From the NCBI GenBank assembly GCA_022844275.1, contig JALHMB010000001.1, positions 682,001 through 746,000 of the forward strand: a DNA stretch of 64,000 nucleotides, read 5' to 3'. This document shows positions 55,886 to 64,000 of this stretch, in pieces (position 1 is the first letter of the stretch; the number at the start of each line of letters is the position of its first letter). Under the pieces are notes generated by a model, which saw only the letters and a program-made list of their open reading frames with translations, had not been told where the DNA came from and made no database searches. The translations under genes were made by a program, and so were the position numbers. The stretch is from Hyphomicrobiaceae bacterium. GTDB lineage: Bacteria > Pseudomonadota > Alphaproteobacteria > Rhizobiales > Hyphomicrobiaceae.

Positions 55886-56725
55886 CTAGACAGCGATTGC
55901 TCCATCGACGCACGTCACGACATGTCCCCCGATCCAGATATCTGGTCCGGCGCGCTTCACGTGTATGCGACCGGCTCTTCCCAGTGCCGTCCCTTGGGAG
56001 GCGACATAGGTCTCCGGTGCCAGTCCGGCGCCGATCAGCCACTGGGCCAAACTCGCGTTGAGACTTCCGGTGACCGGGTCTTCCGCAGCGCGCGTGCCTA
56101 CAAAGGCACGCACCTCGAATTGCGCATCCGTGTCATCATGCGCCGGATCACACGGGGCGACGAGACCGATCGGCTGTCCGGGCAAAGCCGCGTAATCGCG
56201 CTCGACTGACAGCAGCTCACGGCGCGTCGCCAGCAGGATCCCGGCCCAACCTGGTCCGTTGTCCACCCACTGCGACGCTTTGATCGCACTGGGATCAAGT
56301 GCGAGAGCCCTGGTAATGCGATTGAGAAGCTCCGCTTCCAAGGGACCGCTGCGGCGCAATGGCGGTGCGGCGAAGGCCAGTCGCGGACCATCGCGTTTGA
56401 TGCGCACGAGCCCCGCCCCGCATTCCTGTACGATTTCGCTGCCCTTCGGTGTATTGCCGAGGCCAAGCCAAACATGACAGGTCCCGAGCGTCGGGTGACC
56501 GGCGAACGGCAGCTCACGCTCGGGCGTGAAGATGCGCACGCGGTAGTCGGCGTTGGAGTCCATGGGCTGGCACAGAAATGTCGTCTCGCTGAGGTTGGTC
56601 CAATTCGCGATGCGTTGCATCTGCGTATCCGCCAGATCATCTGCGCCTACGACAACGGCCAGCGGATTGCCGCGGAACGGCACGGCGGAGAACACGTCGA
56701 CTTGTCGGAACTTGAGTTGTGGCAT
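55886..56725 (-). CDS. PhzF family isomerase
   Basis: Diaminopimelate-epimerase-fold protein of the PhzF/YddE group, 279 residues. FRQVDVFSAVPFRGNPLAVV at the start and LSETTFLCQP (~46-55, containing the putative catalytic Glu), then LPFAGHPTLGTCHVWL (~74-89), are signature blocks. The group includes PhzF of phenazine biosynthesis, but most members have unknown roles. It lies between the YcaO gene and the DUF1127/LysE pair on the same strand, with a 54-base gap to the DUF1127 gene. Confidence 0.9.
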   Translation of the reverse strand: MPQLKFRQVDVFSAVPFRGNPLAVVVGADDLADTQMQRIANWTNLSETTFLCQPMDSNADYRVRIFTPERELPFAGHPTLGTCHVWLGLGNTPKGSEIVQECGAGLVRIKRDGPRLAFAAPPLRRSGPLEAELLNRITRALALDPSAIKASQWVDNGPGWAGILLATRRELLSVERDYAALPGQPIGLVAPCDPAHDDTDAQFEVRAFVGTRAAEDPVTGSLNASLAQWLIGAGLAPETYVASQGTALGRAGRIHVKRAGPDIWIGGHVVTCVDGAIAV

Positions 56726-56779
56726 GAGCGGATTTCCTTGGGTGCTGTCAGTGCTGCAAGAGCTGAAGGGCGGCAGGTG

Positions 56780-57004
56780 TTACGGCTGCCAGAAGTGCTT
56801 CGCCGTTTCACGGCGGATCGTTTCCGTATCGATACCGGCATCCCGCATCAGGTGAGGCTCGAGATCTCGAAGCTCGCGCCGTTGACGGACGCGCTTGTGC
56901 CACAGCAAAAGGAGGTCGAGCATCTGCCCGAACCAGAGCAACGGGATCACGTGCCGGCGGCGTTGAGGTGTGGACTTTATGAATGGTTGTGCGCCGTGGC
57001 TCAT
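56780..57004 (-). CDS. DUF1127 domain small protein, coupled to LysE
   Basis: 74-residue protein with a C-terminal DUF1127 motif (RRELRDLEPHLMRDAGI, then DTETIRRETAKHFW), often involved in RNA binding and in phosphate or carbon metabolism in alphaproteobacteria. Its ATG (57004) overlaps the lysE stop (57001-57003) in an ATGA pattern. A longer frame reaching 57409 is antisense to lysE and is rejected. Translational coupling to an exporter is unusual. Confidence 0.8.
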   Translation of the reverse strand: MSHGAQPFIKSTPQRRRHVIPLLWFGQMLDLLLLWHKRVRQRRELRDLEPHLMRDAGIDTETIRRETAKHFWQP

Positions 57005-57639
57005 ACGGGCCTCCGCTCGAGTGCAAGGCGAAGTGCCAGCCCCGCTAGGACGGTGCCCATCAGCCCGCGCTGAACGACGAGCCACGAAGGGCGAGCAGCC
57101 AACCAACTGGCGACAGTGCCGGCCAGAAAGACGATGGTCAGATTGATACTGAAGCTGATGGTGATCTGGGTCAGTCCTAGAATGAGGAACTGGCCGAGGA
57201 TCGGACCGCGGTCGGGTTCGACGAATTGCGGCAGCAGCGACAAATACAGGACGGCGATCTTCGGATTGAGAAGATTGGTGAGGAAGCCCATCATGAAGAG
57301 CCGCTGCGCACCATCGTGCGGCAGATCGCGTCTCGGCTCGAGAACCGAGCGCGCCCCGGGGCGAATTGCCGTCCAGGCGAGCCAGAGCAGATAGGCAGCG
57401 CCCAGCCACCGGACGGCGTCGTAGGCCAATGGCACGGCCAGCAGAACGCCGGTGAGGCCGAGGGCCGCGCCGAGCATGTATACGAGAAAGCCGAGAATCA
57501 CACCGAGCAGCGAGATCAAGCCTGCGGTTCGTCCCTGCAGAATGGATCGCGACAGCAGATAGATCATGTTGGGGCCGGGCGTAATCACCATGGCCAGTGC
57601 CATCAAGGCAAACGCTGCAAGACTCATTGATGTCGGCAT
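57001..57639 (-). CDS. LysE family amino-acid/metabolite exporter
   Basis: Inner-membrane translocator, 212 residues with six hydrophobic helices. VITPGPNMIYLLSRSILQGR (~18-37) and GFLTNLLNPKIAVLYLSLLPQF (~115-136) are the family's two characteristic blocks. It exports basic amino acids, threonine or related metabolites. It is divergent from the MocR gene at 57726 with three repeat elements between, so MocR probably controls it. The start at 57639 lies near the left repeat. Confidence 0.9.
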   Translation of the reverse strand: MPTSMSLAAFALMALAMVITPGPNMIYLLSRSILQGRTAGLISLLGVILGFLVYMLGAALGLTGVLLAVPLAYDAVRWLGAAYLLWLAWTAIRPGARSVLEPRRDLPHDGAQRLFMMGFLTNLLNPKIAVLYLSLLPQFVEPDRGPILGQFLILGLTQITISFSINLTIVFLAGTVASWLAARPSWLVVQRGLMGTVLAGLALRLALERRPV

Positions 57640-57656
57640 GAGAGCAACTCCGGACT

Positions 57657-57719
57657 ATTGCTCCGGAGCATTGATCGAGTTTAATATCGGTGCAATCTTA
57701 ACATTGATCTCGGAGCAAT
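57657..57719. promoter_or_regulatory. Triple repeat operator between lysE and mocR
   Basis: CGG(A/T)GCA(A/T)T occurs at 57664-57672, 57688-57696 and 57711-57719, spaced 24 and 23 bases apart, about two helical turns. The first also forms a near-palindrome ATTGCTCCGGAGCATT (57657-57672) with an opposed half. MocR-type regulators are known to bind spaced direct repeats in divergent promoter regions. The third repeat lies seven bases before the mocR start, suggesting autorepression. Confidence 0.6.
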
Positions 57720-57725
57720 ATTCCC

Positions 57726-59060
57726 TTGAGCGACTATCGCGACATTGCCGACCAGTTTGCGGCGGAGATCCAGGAAGGCCGCCTTAGGCCCGGCGCCAAG
57801 CTGCCGACCCAGCGCGACTTCGCCTATGAGCAGGGGATCGCCGTCTCGACCGCAAGCCGTGTCTACGCCGAGCTCACGCGGCGCGGTCTCGTCGTCGGTG
57901 AGGTCGGGCGGGGCACATTTATCGCGGGCGCGACACCAGGGATACTGCCGCAGGGAGAGGCGCACGAAGGCCGCATCGATCTCGAGTTCAACTTCCCAAC
58001 GGTTCCGCAGCAGACCGGCTTCATCGCGCGCGCTCTGGGCGACCTGCAGCGTGCCGATGCTGCTGGCAGCGCAACGGGGCCGGTTACGGCTCGATGCATC
58101 GACGCCGCCCGGAAAGTCTTCGCGGAGTTTCTTGGCACGCGTGATTGGCAGCCATCTGGCGATGCGCTGGTATTCACCGGCTCAGGCCGGCAATCGATTG
58201 CCGCGACCATTTCGGCCCTCGTACCCGTCGGCGGCAGGGTCGCCGTGGAGGCGCTCTCCTATCCCATGATCAAGAGCATCGCCGCCCGCCTTGGCGTGTC
58301 GATCATACCTATTGTCATGGATGACGATGGAATGCAGCCCGAGGCCCTGTCCAGGGCGCATCGGAAATCCGCAGTCTCTGCCATCTACGTGCAACCGGTG
58401 ATGCACAATCCACTCGGCCTCACGATGAGTGAGGCGCGACGCGCCGAGATCGTGCGTCTGGCATCGAAGCTCGATATCCCGATCATCGAGGATCTCGTCT
58501 ATGGCTTTCTGAGCGATAGCCCGCCGCTCGCCGCGCTCGCTCCGGAGCGCTGCATTGTCATCGACAGTCTTTCGAAACGCATTGCGCCTGGCATATCGAT
58601 CGGCACGATGCATGTGCCGAAGGGGCTGCGCGAGCGCATCTGGTCGACGGTACGAGGTGGCGCCTGGACCGTGCCGCCGCTCAGCCTCGACCTTGGTGCG
58701 CGACTGATCCTGGATGGCGCTGCAGCAGAGATCGTCAAACTGAAACGCCAGGACGCACACCGACGACAGGCGATCGTCGCCAAAGTGCTTGGCGAGTGCG
58801 CCTTCGCGGGGGATCCAGCCTCCTACCACCTGTGGCTGAAGCTGCCGGAGAGGTGGCGCTCCGAGGCATTCGTTGCGGCTGCTGCGCGCGTGGGGGTCGC
58901 CATCACACCATCCAGCGCATTTGCCATGGTGCCCGGGCATGCGCCGAAGGCGGTTCGACTGGCATTGGGCCTGCCGTCGCACGATGAGCTGCGCGTCGCA
59001 GCCAAGCGACTTGCCAACCTCCTGCGGACTGGTCCCGAGGACGTCGATGTCACGGAGTGA
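57726..59060 (+). CDS. MocR/PdxR-type regulator (GntR HTH plus aminotransferase domain)
   Basis: PLP-dependent transcription factor, 444 residues from a TTG at 57726. GntR-type HTH (residues ~1-70: GAKLPTQRDFAYEQGIAVST) joins a class I aminotransferase-like domain with YVQPVMHNPLGLTMS, PIIEDLVYGFL and the PLP lysine in VIDSLSKRIAPG (~Lys283). Such proteins sense an amino-acid-like ligand or PLP. Divergent lysE is the obvious target. The weak start (GGAG 11 bases upstream) leaves some doubt about the first codons. Confidence 0.88.
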   Translation: MSDYRDIADQFAAEIQEGRLRPGAKLPTQRDFAYEQGIAVSTASRVYAELTRRGLVVGEVGRGTFIAGATPGILPQGEAHEGRIDLEFNFPTVPQQTGFIARALGDLQRADAAGSATGPVTARCIDAARKVFAEFLGTRDWQPSGDALVFTGSGRQSIAATISALVPVGGRVAVEALSYPMIKSIAARLGVSIIPIVMDDDGMQPEALSRAHRKSAVSAIYVQPVMHNPLGLTMSEARRAEIVRLASKLDIPIIEDLVYGFLSDSPPLAALAPERCIVIDSLSKRIAPGISIGTMHVPKGLRERIWSTVRGGAWTVPPLSLDLGARLILDGAAAEIVKLKRQDAHRRQAIVAKVLGECAFAGDPASYHLWLKLPERWRSEAFVAAAARVGVAITPSSAFAMVPGHAPKAVRLALGLPSHDELRVAAKRLANLLRTGPEDVDVTE

Positions 59061-59093
59061 GGCGCAGATAGCCTGCGCGGAGCCGGAGCGCTG

Positions 59094-59125
59094 CCGAGAG
59101 GGAGCGAGGAACGCTCCCCTCTCGG
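59094..59125 (+). terminator. Strong hairpin after mocR
   Basis: CCGAGAGGGAGCG (59094-59106) pairs with CGCTCCCCTCTCGG (59112-59125) with one bulged base and a five-base loop, about 30 bases after the mocR stop. A T run (CATTTTTTCC) lies about 20 bases beyond, so it is not a classic intrinsic terminator but is a likely transcript end. Confidence 0.5.
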
Positions 59126-59510
59126 TCGGATGAATGCGGCGTGCCATTTTTTCCCGCGCGAGCGTTACGACCGATATGAGATATGCGGCCCCCACCGTCA
59201 TCACCGTCGGCAGCAGGCGCTCGAAGTTCGTACCGACACAATCATGCGCGATGCGCAAGGCCAGGATGCACGTCAAACCGGAGCTTGATTGCCGCCCTGA
59301 TCGGCCTCAAGATCGAATGGGGCGCACGCTCGTCGCAGCGGAGCTGGTGTTCGGCGCGAGCGGTGGTGACGGCGGGGCTTAGTTGGTACATCTTCCAGCA
59401 AAAGAACCAGCTCGACATTCGGAGCGAGTTCGTCTTCCGCCTCCTCGAGCGCAGCATCATGCAGCGATGGGTCCTGCAGACGTAGCTACAGAGCAATCAA
59501 AGAGGGCGTA
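59126..59510. other. Intergenic region without a recognisable gene
   Basis: About 385 bases between the mocR hairpin and the TctB gene. A frame at 59183-59485 has no ribosome site and no familiar sequence. It presumably holds the tct promoter, but I see no convincing element. Confidence 0.45.
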
Positions 59511-59957
59511 ATGCGACTCACTGATTTGGCAGCAGGCGCATTGCTGTGCGCCCTCGCCCTCTTCGCGTTGTTCGTCGTCTTGCCCGCGCAGACGTCGGCA
59601 ACGGGAGGCATCGGGCTTGGCCCTCGCGATCTGCCTACGCTGAGTCTTCTTATAGTGATCGGTCTGTCAGCGCTTCTGGCCGTTCAGGCACTGTTCGGCA
59701 GGACGCGGGAGCGCAAAACGCTTTGGCCAGCCAGTGGCCACGAGACCTGGACGATGGCTGTTGGCTTTTCACTAACGTTGGCCGGCATCGGGATCTTTCA
59801 GTACGCCGGCTTTCTGGTCGGCGGCACCGTCCTGATTGTCTCGATCATGTGGTTCATGGGTGACCGCAGCTGGTTGCGCCTACTGCTCACTCCGACAGTG
59901 GTGGTGGGGAGCATGTACGTGTTTGTGACGCAGCTTCTGCACATTTCCGTTCCCTGA
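59511..59957 (+). CDS. tctB: Tripartite tricarboxylate transporter small subunit TctB
   Basis: Four-helix membrane subunit, 148 residues. It has the family's opening LTDLAAGALLCALALFALFV, a TGGIGLGPRDLPTL periplasmic block, and LAGIGIFQYAGFLVGGTVLI. Nine bases separate it from tctA. Unusually for the family the order here is tctB-tctA-tctC, with the binding protein last. Confidence 0.85.
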   Translation: MRLTDLAAGALLCALALFALFVVLPAQTSATGGIGLGPRDLPTLSLLIVIGLSALLAVQALFGRTRERKTLWPASGHETWTMAVGFSLTLAGIGIFQYAGFLVGGTVLIVSIMWFMGDRSWLRLLLTPTVVVGSMYVFVTQLLHISVP

Positions 59958-59966
59958 GTCGCAACA

Positions 59967-61457
59967 ATGGAAGCCATTGTCTCGGGTTTTGGGAACGCGT
60001 TCACCCTCAGCAATGTGGCGTTTGTCGCGCTCGGCGTGCTGCTTGGCTATGTGGTCGGCGTCTTGCCCGGGTTCAATCGTCCGACTGCCTTGGCACTTGC
60101 AGTTCCACTCACCTTCTACATGGGCCCTGTTTCCGGCATCTCCTTTCTCATTGGCATCAGCAAGGGCAGCGCCACCGGCGGGGCTGTCACGGCCATTATG
60201 CTCAATACGCCCGGTGAAGCCTCATCGGCGGCGACATGTCTCGACGGCTACCCGCTCGCGCGCAAGGGACGCGCTCGTTCCGCTCTTCTCATGGCTCTCA
60301 TCGCATCGGTCTTCGGTGACGTTTTTGCGACACTCGTCCTGATTGCTTTTGCCCTGCCCCTCAGCCGTTTCGCTCTCTTGATCGGGCCCGTCGAGATCTG
60401 CGCTGTGCTGCTCTTTGCCCTTACGTTCATTGCCGGTCTTTCCGGAAAGTCGCTCCTCAAGGGTTTGATCTCGGGTTTCATCGGCATTTTTCTAGGCACA
60501 GTTGGTCTTGATGTGGAAACAGGGACCCCGCGCATGACATTCGGTCAGGCGGATCTCTTCGACGGTTTGCCGTTGATGGTCATCGCCATCGGCCTGCTCG
60601 CACTATCGGAAATGATCATCCAGATGGAGGACCGGAGCGGGAGCCAGTCCCCTCAGACCATCATCACGACTGGCAGCAAGGATCGGCCGAGCTTGCAGGA
60701 GCTCAAGGCTTGTACGCCAGTAATGCTCCGATCGAGCCTGCTCGGGACGGCGCTTGGCGTTGTTCCTGGTCTCGGAGCGAGCATAGCTTCATTTCTTGCC
60801 TACACGTGGGCGCGGAATTCGTCACCATCACCGGAGCGCTTTGGAACGGGCGCGCTGGAAGGTGTCGCCGCAGCTGAAGCCGCCGACAACGCTGCCGTCC
60901 CCGCCGGCCTCATTCCTCTATTCGCGCTTGGCATTCCCGGCGGCATCGCCGCTGCGCTGATCATCGGTGCGTTCACGATCCACGGCATTGTTCCGGGGCC
61001 GCTGATGTTCACGAGTCATCCGCACGTGCTCAACGGGATCTACGCCTCGATGCTGATGGCCAGCGCCTTGATGTTCGCCATCGGCTACTTCGGCTCCAGT
61101 CTCCTGGCTCGCCTGACATTGCTGCCACAGAGCATGGTTGTGGCTACCGTCGTATTCCTGTGCGTAGTTGGCGCCTATCTTGAAGGCGGCACCATGTTCG
61201 GAGTCTATCTCGTGTTCGGCTTTGCAGTGCTCGGCTGGCTATTGCGGAAGTTCGAGTTCTCGTTCGTGACTTTTCTCATCGGCTTCGTGATAACCCCGAT
61301 GCTGGAACTGTCACTACGACAAGCACTCATTCTCACCGACCGCAATCCAAGCGCTCTCCTCGACCACCCTATCGCCATCGCTGTCCTCGCGCTAACGCTG
61401 CTATCAGCTTGGCGCCTGACTTCACGCCGATATGGCACCCCGTTGATCGGGGATTGA
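59967..61457 (+). CDS. tctA: Tripartite tricarboxylate transporter large subunit TctA
   Basis: Main transport subunit, 496 residues with about eleven helices. VVGVLPGFNRPTALALAVPL and IMLNTPGEASSAATCLDGYP (~72-91) are the family signature. VPAGLIPLFALGIPGGIAAA is the second repeat. It uses an ion gradient to import citrate-like or other carboxylates delivered by TctC. Confidence 0.92.
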   Translation: MEAIVSGFGNAFTLSNVAFVALGVLLGYVVGVLPGFNRPTALALAVPLTFYMGPVSGISFLIGISKGSATGGAVTAIMLNTPGEASSAATCLDGYPLARKGRARSALLMALIASVFGDVFATLVLIAFALPLSRFALLIGPVEICAVLLFALTFIAGLSGKSLLKGLISGFIGIFLGTVGLDVETGTPRMTFGQADLFDGLPLMVIAIGLLALSEMIIQMEDRSGSQSPQTIITTGSKDRPSLQELKACTPVMLRSSLLGTALGVVPGLGASIASFLAYTWARNSSPSPERFGTGALEGVAAAEAADNAAVPAGLIPLFALGIPGGIAAALIIGAFTIHGIVPGPLMFTSHPHVLNGIYASMLMASALMFAIGYFGSSLLARLTLLPQSMVVATVVFLCVVGAYLEGGTMFGVYLVFGFAVLGWLLRKFEFSFVTFLIGFVITPMLELSLRQALILTDRNPSALLDHPIAIAVLALTLLSAWRLTSRRYGTPLIGD

Positions 61458-61488
61458 TGAATACACCAGTCTCACAGAGAGGAATGGA

Positions 61489-62484
61489 ATGATGAATACG
61501 TGGGAACGTCGTCACTATGTTTGCGGACGCATGTGGCTCATCGCTGTCATGGCGACGATTGCGGCGGCTCTCGTACTCCCGACGGCAAGCTCGGCGCAGG
61601 AGTGGCCGACGAAGCCCGTCAATCTCGTTGTCGGCTACGGCGCCGGAGGTGGCGTCGATCAGATGGCACGGTTTCTCGCGCGCATCGCGGGAGATGACCT
61701 GAAGCAGCCATTGATCATTCAGAACCGGCCGGGTGGCGGCGGCGCGGTGGCGGCAATCAGCGTCAAGGCTGCCCCAGCGGATGGACATACTCTTCTGCTC
61801 ACGACATCCACCACCTTCACCTTCGATCATCATTTTGCCAAGGCAGATTTCTCCATCGATGACTTTCGTCACATAGCCATCATCGGCCAGTTCCAGGAGG
61901 TTTTCGTTGCGCATCCTTCGCGGCCTTGGAAAACGCTGCAGGATGCGATCGAGGAAGCCAAGGCCCAAAAGCGCGATCTCAAGTACGCTTCGTTCTACCA
62001 GCTCGATCGCGTCGTGACGGCCATGATCTCCAAGCAATCGGGCGTGAGAATATCTCCTGTTCCGACGCAAGGCGGTGCGGGTGTGGTCAATGCAGTCATA
62101 GCCAATCAGGTCGACTTTGGGACGACGGGCGGCACCTGGGGACCGTCTGTCGCGTCCGGCACGATCAAGCTGCTCGCCTCTGGTCCACGAGATGCACTCA
62201 AGAACTATTCGAGCGTTCCAACACTCCGCGGCCTCGGGTTCGATATCGAAACAGAAGTATTCGTTACCGTGTCGGCACCCAAGGATACGACCGCAGCGGT
62301 CGTAGAGAAGATCTCGGCGGCGCTGAAGAAGGCGGCAAATGAAACGTCATACGCCACCTTCTGCGAGGAGCAGTTGCAGGTACGTCATCTCAATCTCGAT
62401 GCCGCGGAGACGGGGAGAGCGCTCACTCGGCAATCGGAACGTTACGCCAAGCTTATCGAGGCTGCGGGCAGCGCCGCGCGGTGA
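61489..62484 (+). CDS. tctC: Tripartite tricarboxylate transporter binding protein TctC (Bug family)
   Basis: Periplasmic receptor, 331 residues. Signal peptide ending ...ASSAQ, then EWPTKPVNLVVGYGAGGGVD, NRPGGGGAVAAISV, and TTGGTWGPSVASGTIKLLA, all family blocks. GAGAGGAA precedes the ATG. Bug receptors are numerous in Gram-negative bacteria and bind diverse carboxylates, so specificity is unknown. Confidence 0.9.
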   Translation: MMNTWERRHYVCGRMWLIAVMATIAAALVLPTASSAQEWPTKPVNLVVGYGAGGGVDQMARFLARIAGDDLKQPLIIQNRPGGGGAVAAISVKAAPADGHTLLLTTSTTFTFDHHFAKADFSIDDFRHIAIIGQFQEVFVAHPSRPWKTLQDAIEEAKAQKRDLKYASFYQLDRVVTAMISKQSGVRISPVPTQGGAGVVNAVIANQVDFGTTGGTWGPSVASGTIKLLASGPRDALKNYSSVPTLRGLGFDIETEVFVTVSAPKDTTAAVVEKISAALKKAANETSYATFCEEQLQVRHLNLDAAETGRALTRQSERYAKLIEAAGSAAR

Positions 62485-62595
62485 TCGCCGCTGGCGTCGT
62501 TGAGCGCAGCTCATAGCCAAGTGGATCTATCGAGCGCCAGCGACAATCGTTATCGGCTGAGCGCAGTATTTCTACGGTTGGCACGTTCCACGGCG

Positions 62596-62997
62596 TTAGC
62601 GGCGCGCCTGCCCGGGCCGGGTTGTATAGCTGGCGATGCCGATCCGGTCGCCGGGTGCAAGATGCTGCTCCAGCACGCGTGGAAGGTCCAGCGGATGAAG
62701 TCGCCGCGCCAACGCTGCGAGCGCAAGCTCCAGTGACGGCAAGCGCCGCTTCGCCGCGACCTCAACCGCACGCGCCGACGCATAACTGTTGGCGACCCGC
62801 GTCGTCGTCTCACAGAGATCAAGAGTTCCGGGGCCTGCAACGAAAGGCAGCGAGGCGATCGACTGCGTCGCGCTGTCGGCGTCCGCTATTTTGCGGCATC
62901 GTTGACACAGCTTCCCCTCTGAGAAGCGCTCCTGATCAAGATAATCAATGGCGACATCGATGATGTCTGCTGCGCCGCAGCCTTTGGTGGAATAATA
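62596..62997 (-). pseudogene. Possible headless remnant gene (133 codons, no start)
   Basis: A minus-strand frame runs from a TGA (62998-63000) to a TAA (62596-62598) without any start near its 5' end. It reads YYSTKGCGAADIDDVAIDYL, then LPFVAGPGTLDLCETTTRVA and RLPSLELALAALARRL, with codon use and composition like a real protein. Four Cys are present. I do not recognise the family. The 5' part is missing: no coding continuation is seen past 63000. The rest of the 62485-63155 gap holds an AT-rich stretch near 62985-63050 but no other gene. Confidence 0.35.
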
Positions 62998-63155
62998 TCA
63001 AATTACTCAACCTTAGATTGCACCACGAGCCGAATCATTCTTAAATCGAGCACGTCGCGCAGGGCTTTCGTCTCTCGTGCAGGGCGCGCCTAGGCGAGGC
63101 CACTGCCGGAAAGGCGGGGACGGACGACCATCATCAAATCAGAGGGAACTCTTGC

Positions 63156-63656
63156 ATGAAACGTATGTTGGGGGCGGCGCTGGCGCTTCTTGTCACGTCC
63201 ATCATTCTGGCCGGCGGCGTGCAGGCGGCGCAGACTGTGCCGGAGGATCTCGATGTTTCTATCGAGATCGTGGAAGCCTGCGTGGTGGGGACCATCGTGC
63301 CCATCGCGTTCGGCACTCAAGGCACCTTGGCGGCAGCCGTGGATGCAGCAGGAGCAGTGGACGTCACCTGCCCTGACGAGGTCGCATACTCCATCGCATT
63401 GGATGCCGGTGGTGGTGACGGCGCCACCGTAAGCATCCGCAAAATGACAGGGCCTGCCGCGGCAACGATCAACTACACGCTCTATCAGAATGAAGAGCGA
63501 TCGACCGTGTGGGGTGACGTGGATGGCTCGAACAGAAAAACCGCAACCGGCACCGGCACGGCCCAGACGCACAACATCTACGGCCGCGTACCCGTGCAGT
63601 CCACACCGGCCGTCGGCACCTATACCGACACTGTAACGGTCATCGTCCACTACTGA
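63156..63656 (+). CDS. Spore coat protein U/CsuA-B family fimbrial subunit
   Basis: Exported pilin-like subunit, 166 residues. Signal peptide (RMLGAALALLVTSIILAGG, cleaved near ...VQAAQ) is followed by the SCPU domain: IEIVEACVVGTIVPIAFGTQ, VDVTCPDEVAYSIALDAGGG, and the end GRVPVQSTPAVGTYTDTVTV. Cys pair likely forms a disulfide. Such subunits assemble by donor-strand exchange in archaic chaperone-usher pili used in attachment and biofilms. Confidence 0.88.
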   Translation: MKRMLGAALALLVTSIILAGGVQAAQTVPEDLDVSIEIVEACVVGTIVPIAFGTQGTLAAAVDAAGAVDVTCPDEVAYSIALDAGGGDGATVSIRKMTGPAAATINYTLYQNEERSTVWGDVDGSNRKTATGTGTAQTHNIYGRVPVQSTPAVGTYTDTVTVIVHY

Positions 63657-63681
63657 GATCGAGGCCGCGGAGAAGATCGGC

Positions 63682-64000
63682 ATGCGTGCAACCTTCAAAT
63701 GCCTGGCCGCACTGTTCCTGCTGTCAGCACCATCGGCGGAGGCTGCATCGCTCCGCGTATCGCCAGTGACGCTAGATCTAAGCATGCCGCGCAGCTCCGC
63801 CACGTTGACGCTGCGGAACGATGCGAGCCGGCCGCTGGACGTGCAGGTTCGCGTCTTCCGATGGACGCAGACTGGCGGAGCTGACGCATATGAGGCGACG
63901 ACGGCTGTTGTGGTCAGCCCGCCGGCGACGCGCCTCGCGCCAGGTGTCGATTACACCGTACGTGTGGTGCGGACGTCCAAAGCACCGATCACTACCGAAG
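63682..64000 (+). CDS. Fimbrial periplasmic chaperone (CsuC/PapD-like), partial
   Basis: Frame open from an ATG at 63682 to the window end (106 codons seen), so truncated here. It has a signal peptide (FKCLAALFLLSAPSAEA) followed by ASLRVSPVTLDLSMPRSSAT and LRNDASRPLDVQVRVFRW, the N-terminal immunoglobulin-like domain of pilus chaperones. It lies 25 bases after the pilin, as expected for the Csu-type locus; usher and tip genes should follow outside the window. Confidence 0.85.
   Translation, partial: MRATFKCLAALFLLSAPSAEAASLRVSPVTLDLSMPRSSATLTLRNDASRPLDVQVRVFRWTQTGGADAYEATTAVVVSPPATRLAPGVDYTVRVVRTSKAPITTE

Noticed and set aside
56780-57409. 209-codon frame extending the DUF1127 gene upstream
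   Set aside because: The extension is antisense to the LysE gene and lacks domain similarity; the coupled ATG at 57004 is better.
59183-59485. Possible small gene between mocR and tctB
   Set aside because: No ribosome site, no familiar sequence and unusual composition.
1-64000. tRNA, rRNA, CRISPR arrays and insertion sequences
   Set aside because: None seen by inspection; tRNA in particular cannot be excluded without a covariance-model search.

Overview
The window is a GC-rich (roughly 60% by eye), densely coded piece of chromosome. Its gene content suggests an alphaproteobacterium, probably Hyphomicrobiales/Rhizobiales-like: abundant ABC, TRAP and TTT uptake systems, many FCD-type GntR regulators, hydantoinase/oxoprolinase pairs, a DUF1127 protein, and NtaA-type flavin monooxygenases. 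This assignment is inferred from gene families; no rRNA, tRNA or phylogenetic marker is present. I see no insertion sequence, prophage, CRISPR array or origin.

Layout. (1) 0-5.5 kb: a ferric/2-AEP-type ABC importer (two-domain permease divergent from binding protein plus ATPase) and a LysR regulator. (2) 5.5-10.1 kb: a complete Liv-type importer (livK-H-M-G-F order on the minus strand). (3) 10.1-18.8 kb: a decayed CaiB/BaiF CoA-transferase fragment, then a plus-strand catabolic operon (enoyl-CoA hydratase-like, hydantoinase A and B, epimerase, SDR, GntR, alpha/beta hydrolase). (4) 18.9-27.3 kb: a minus-strand hydantoinase A/B plus flavin monooxygenase operon, divergent from a DctPQM TRAP transporter. 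(5) 27.4-31.8 kb: a three-subunit molybdenum hydroxylase divergent from a small cytochrome c. (6) 32.0-36.9 kb: a respiratory formate dehydrogenase operon whose alpha subunit reads through an in-frame UGA as selenocysteine (Sec201), with a recognisable bacterial SECIS hairpin directly downstream. (7) 37-44 kb: a GntR regulator, then creatininase-family hydrolase, amino-acid ABC binding protein, fused permease-ATPase, flavin monooxygenase and acetamidase/formamidase. (8) 44.5-54.3 kb: an orphan TAXI binding protein, a GntR regulator, and a polar-amino-acid ABC importer with a polysaccharide-deacetylase-like hydrolase, an FAD monooxygenase and two tandem M20 peptidases. (9) 54.4-59.1 kb: an orphan YcaO protein, a PhzF isomerase, a DUF1127 protein coupled to a LysE exporter, and a divergent MocR regulator. 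(10) 59.5-64 kb: a TctBAC tricarboxylate-type transporter, a possible headless gene remnant, and the start of an archaic chaperone-usher pilus locus that runs off the end.

How it fits together. Most of the window is a chain of uptake-plus-degradation modules: each has a high-affinity importer, hydrolases of amide, lactam or ester bonds, often a flavin or molybdenum oxidoreductase, and its own GntR/LysR/MocR regulator. Substrates cannot be read from sequence. The clearest regulatory signals are an exact 12-base motif repeated upstream of a GntR gene and of the neighbouring creatininase gene, and three spaced repeats between lysE and mocR. The most distinctive gene is the selenocysteine formate dehydrogenase; the most open question is what the orphan YcaO enzyme modifies.
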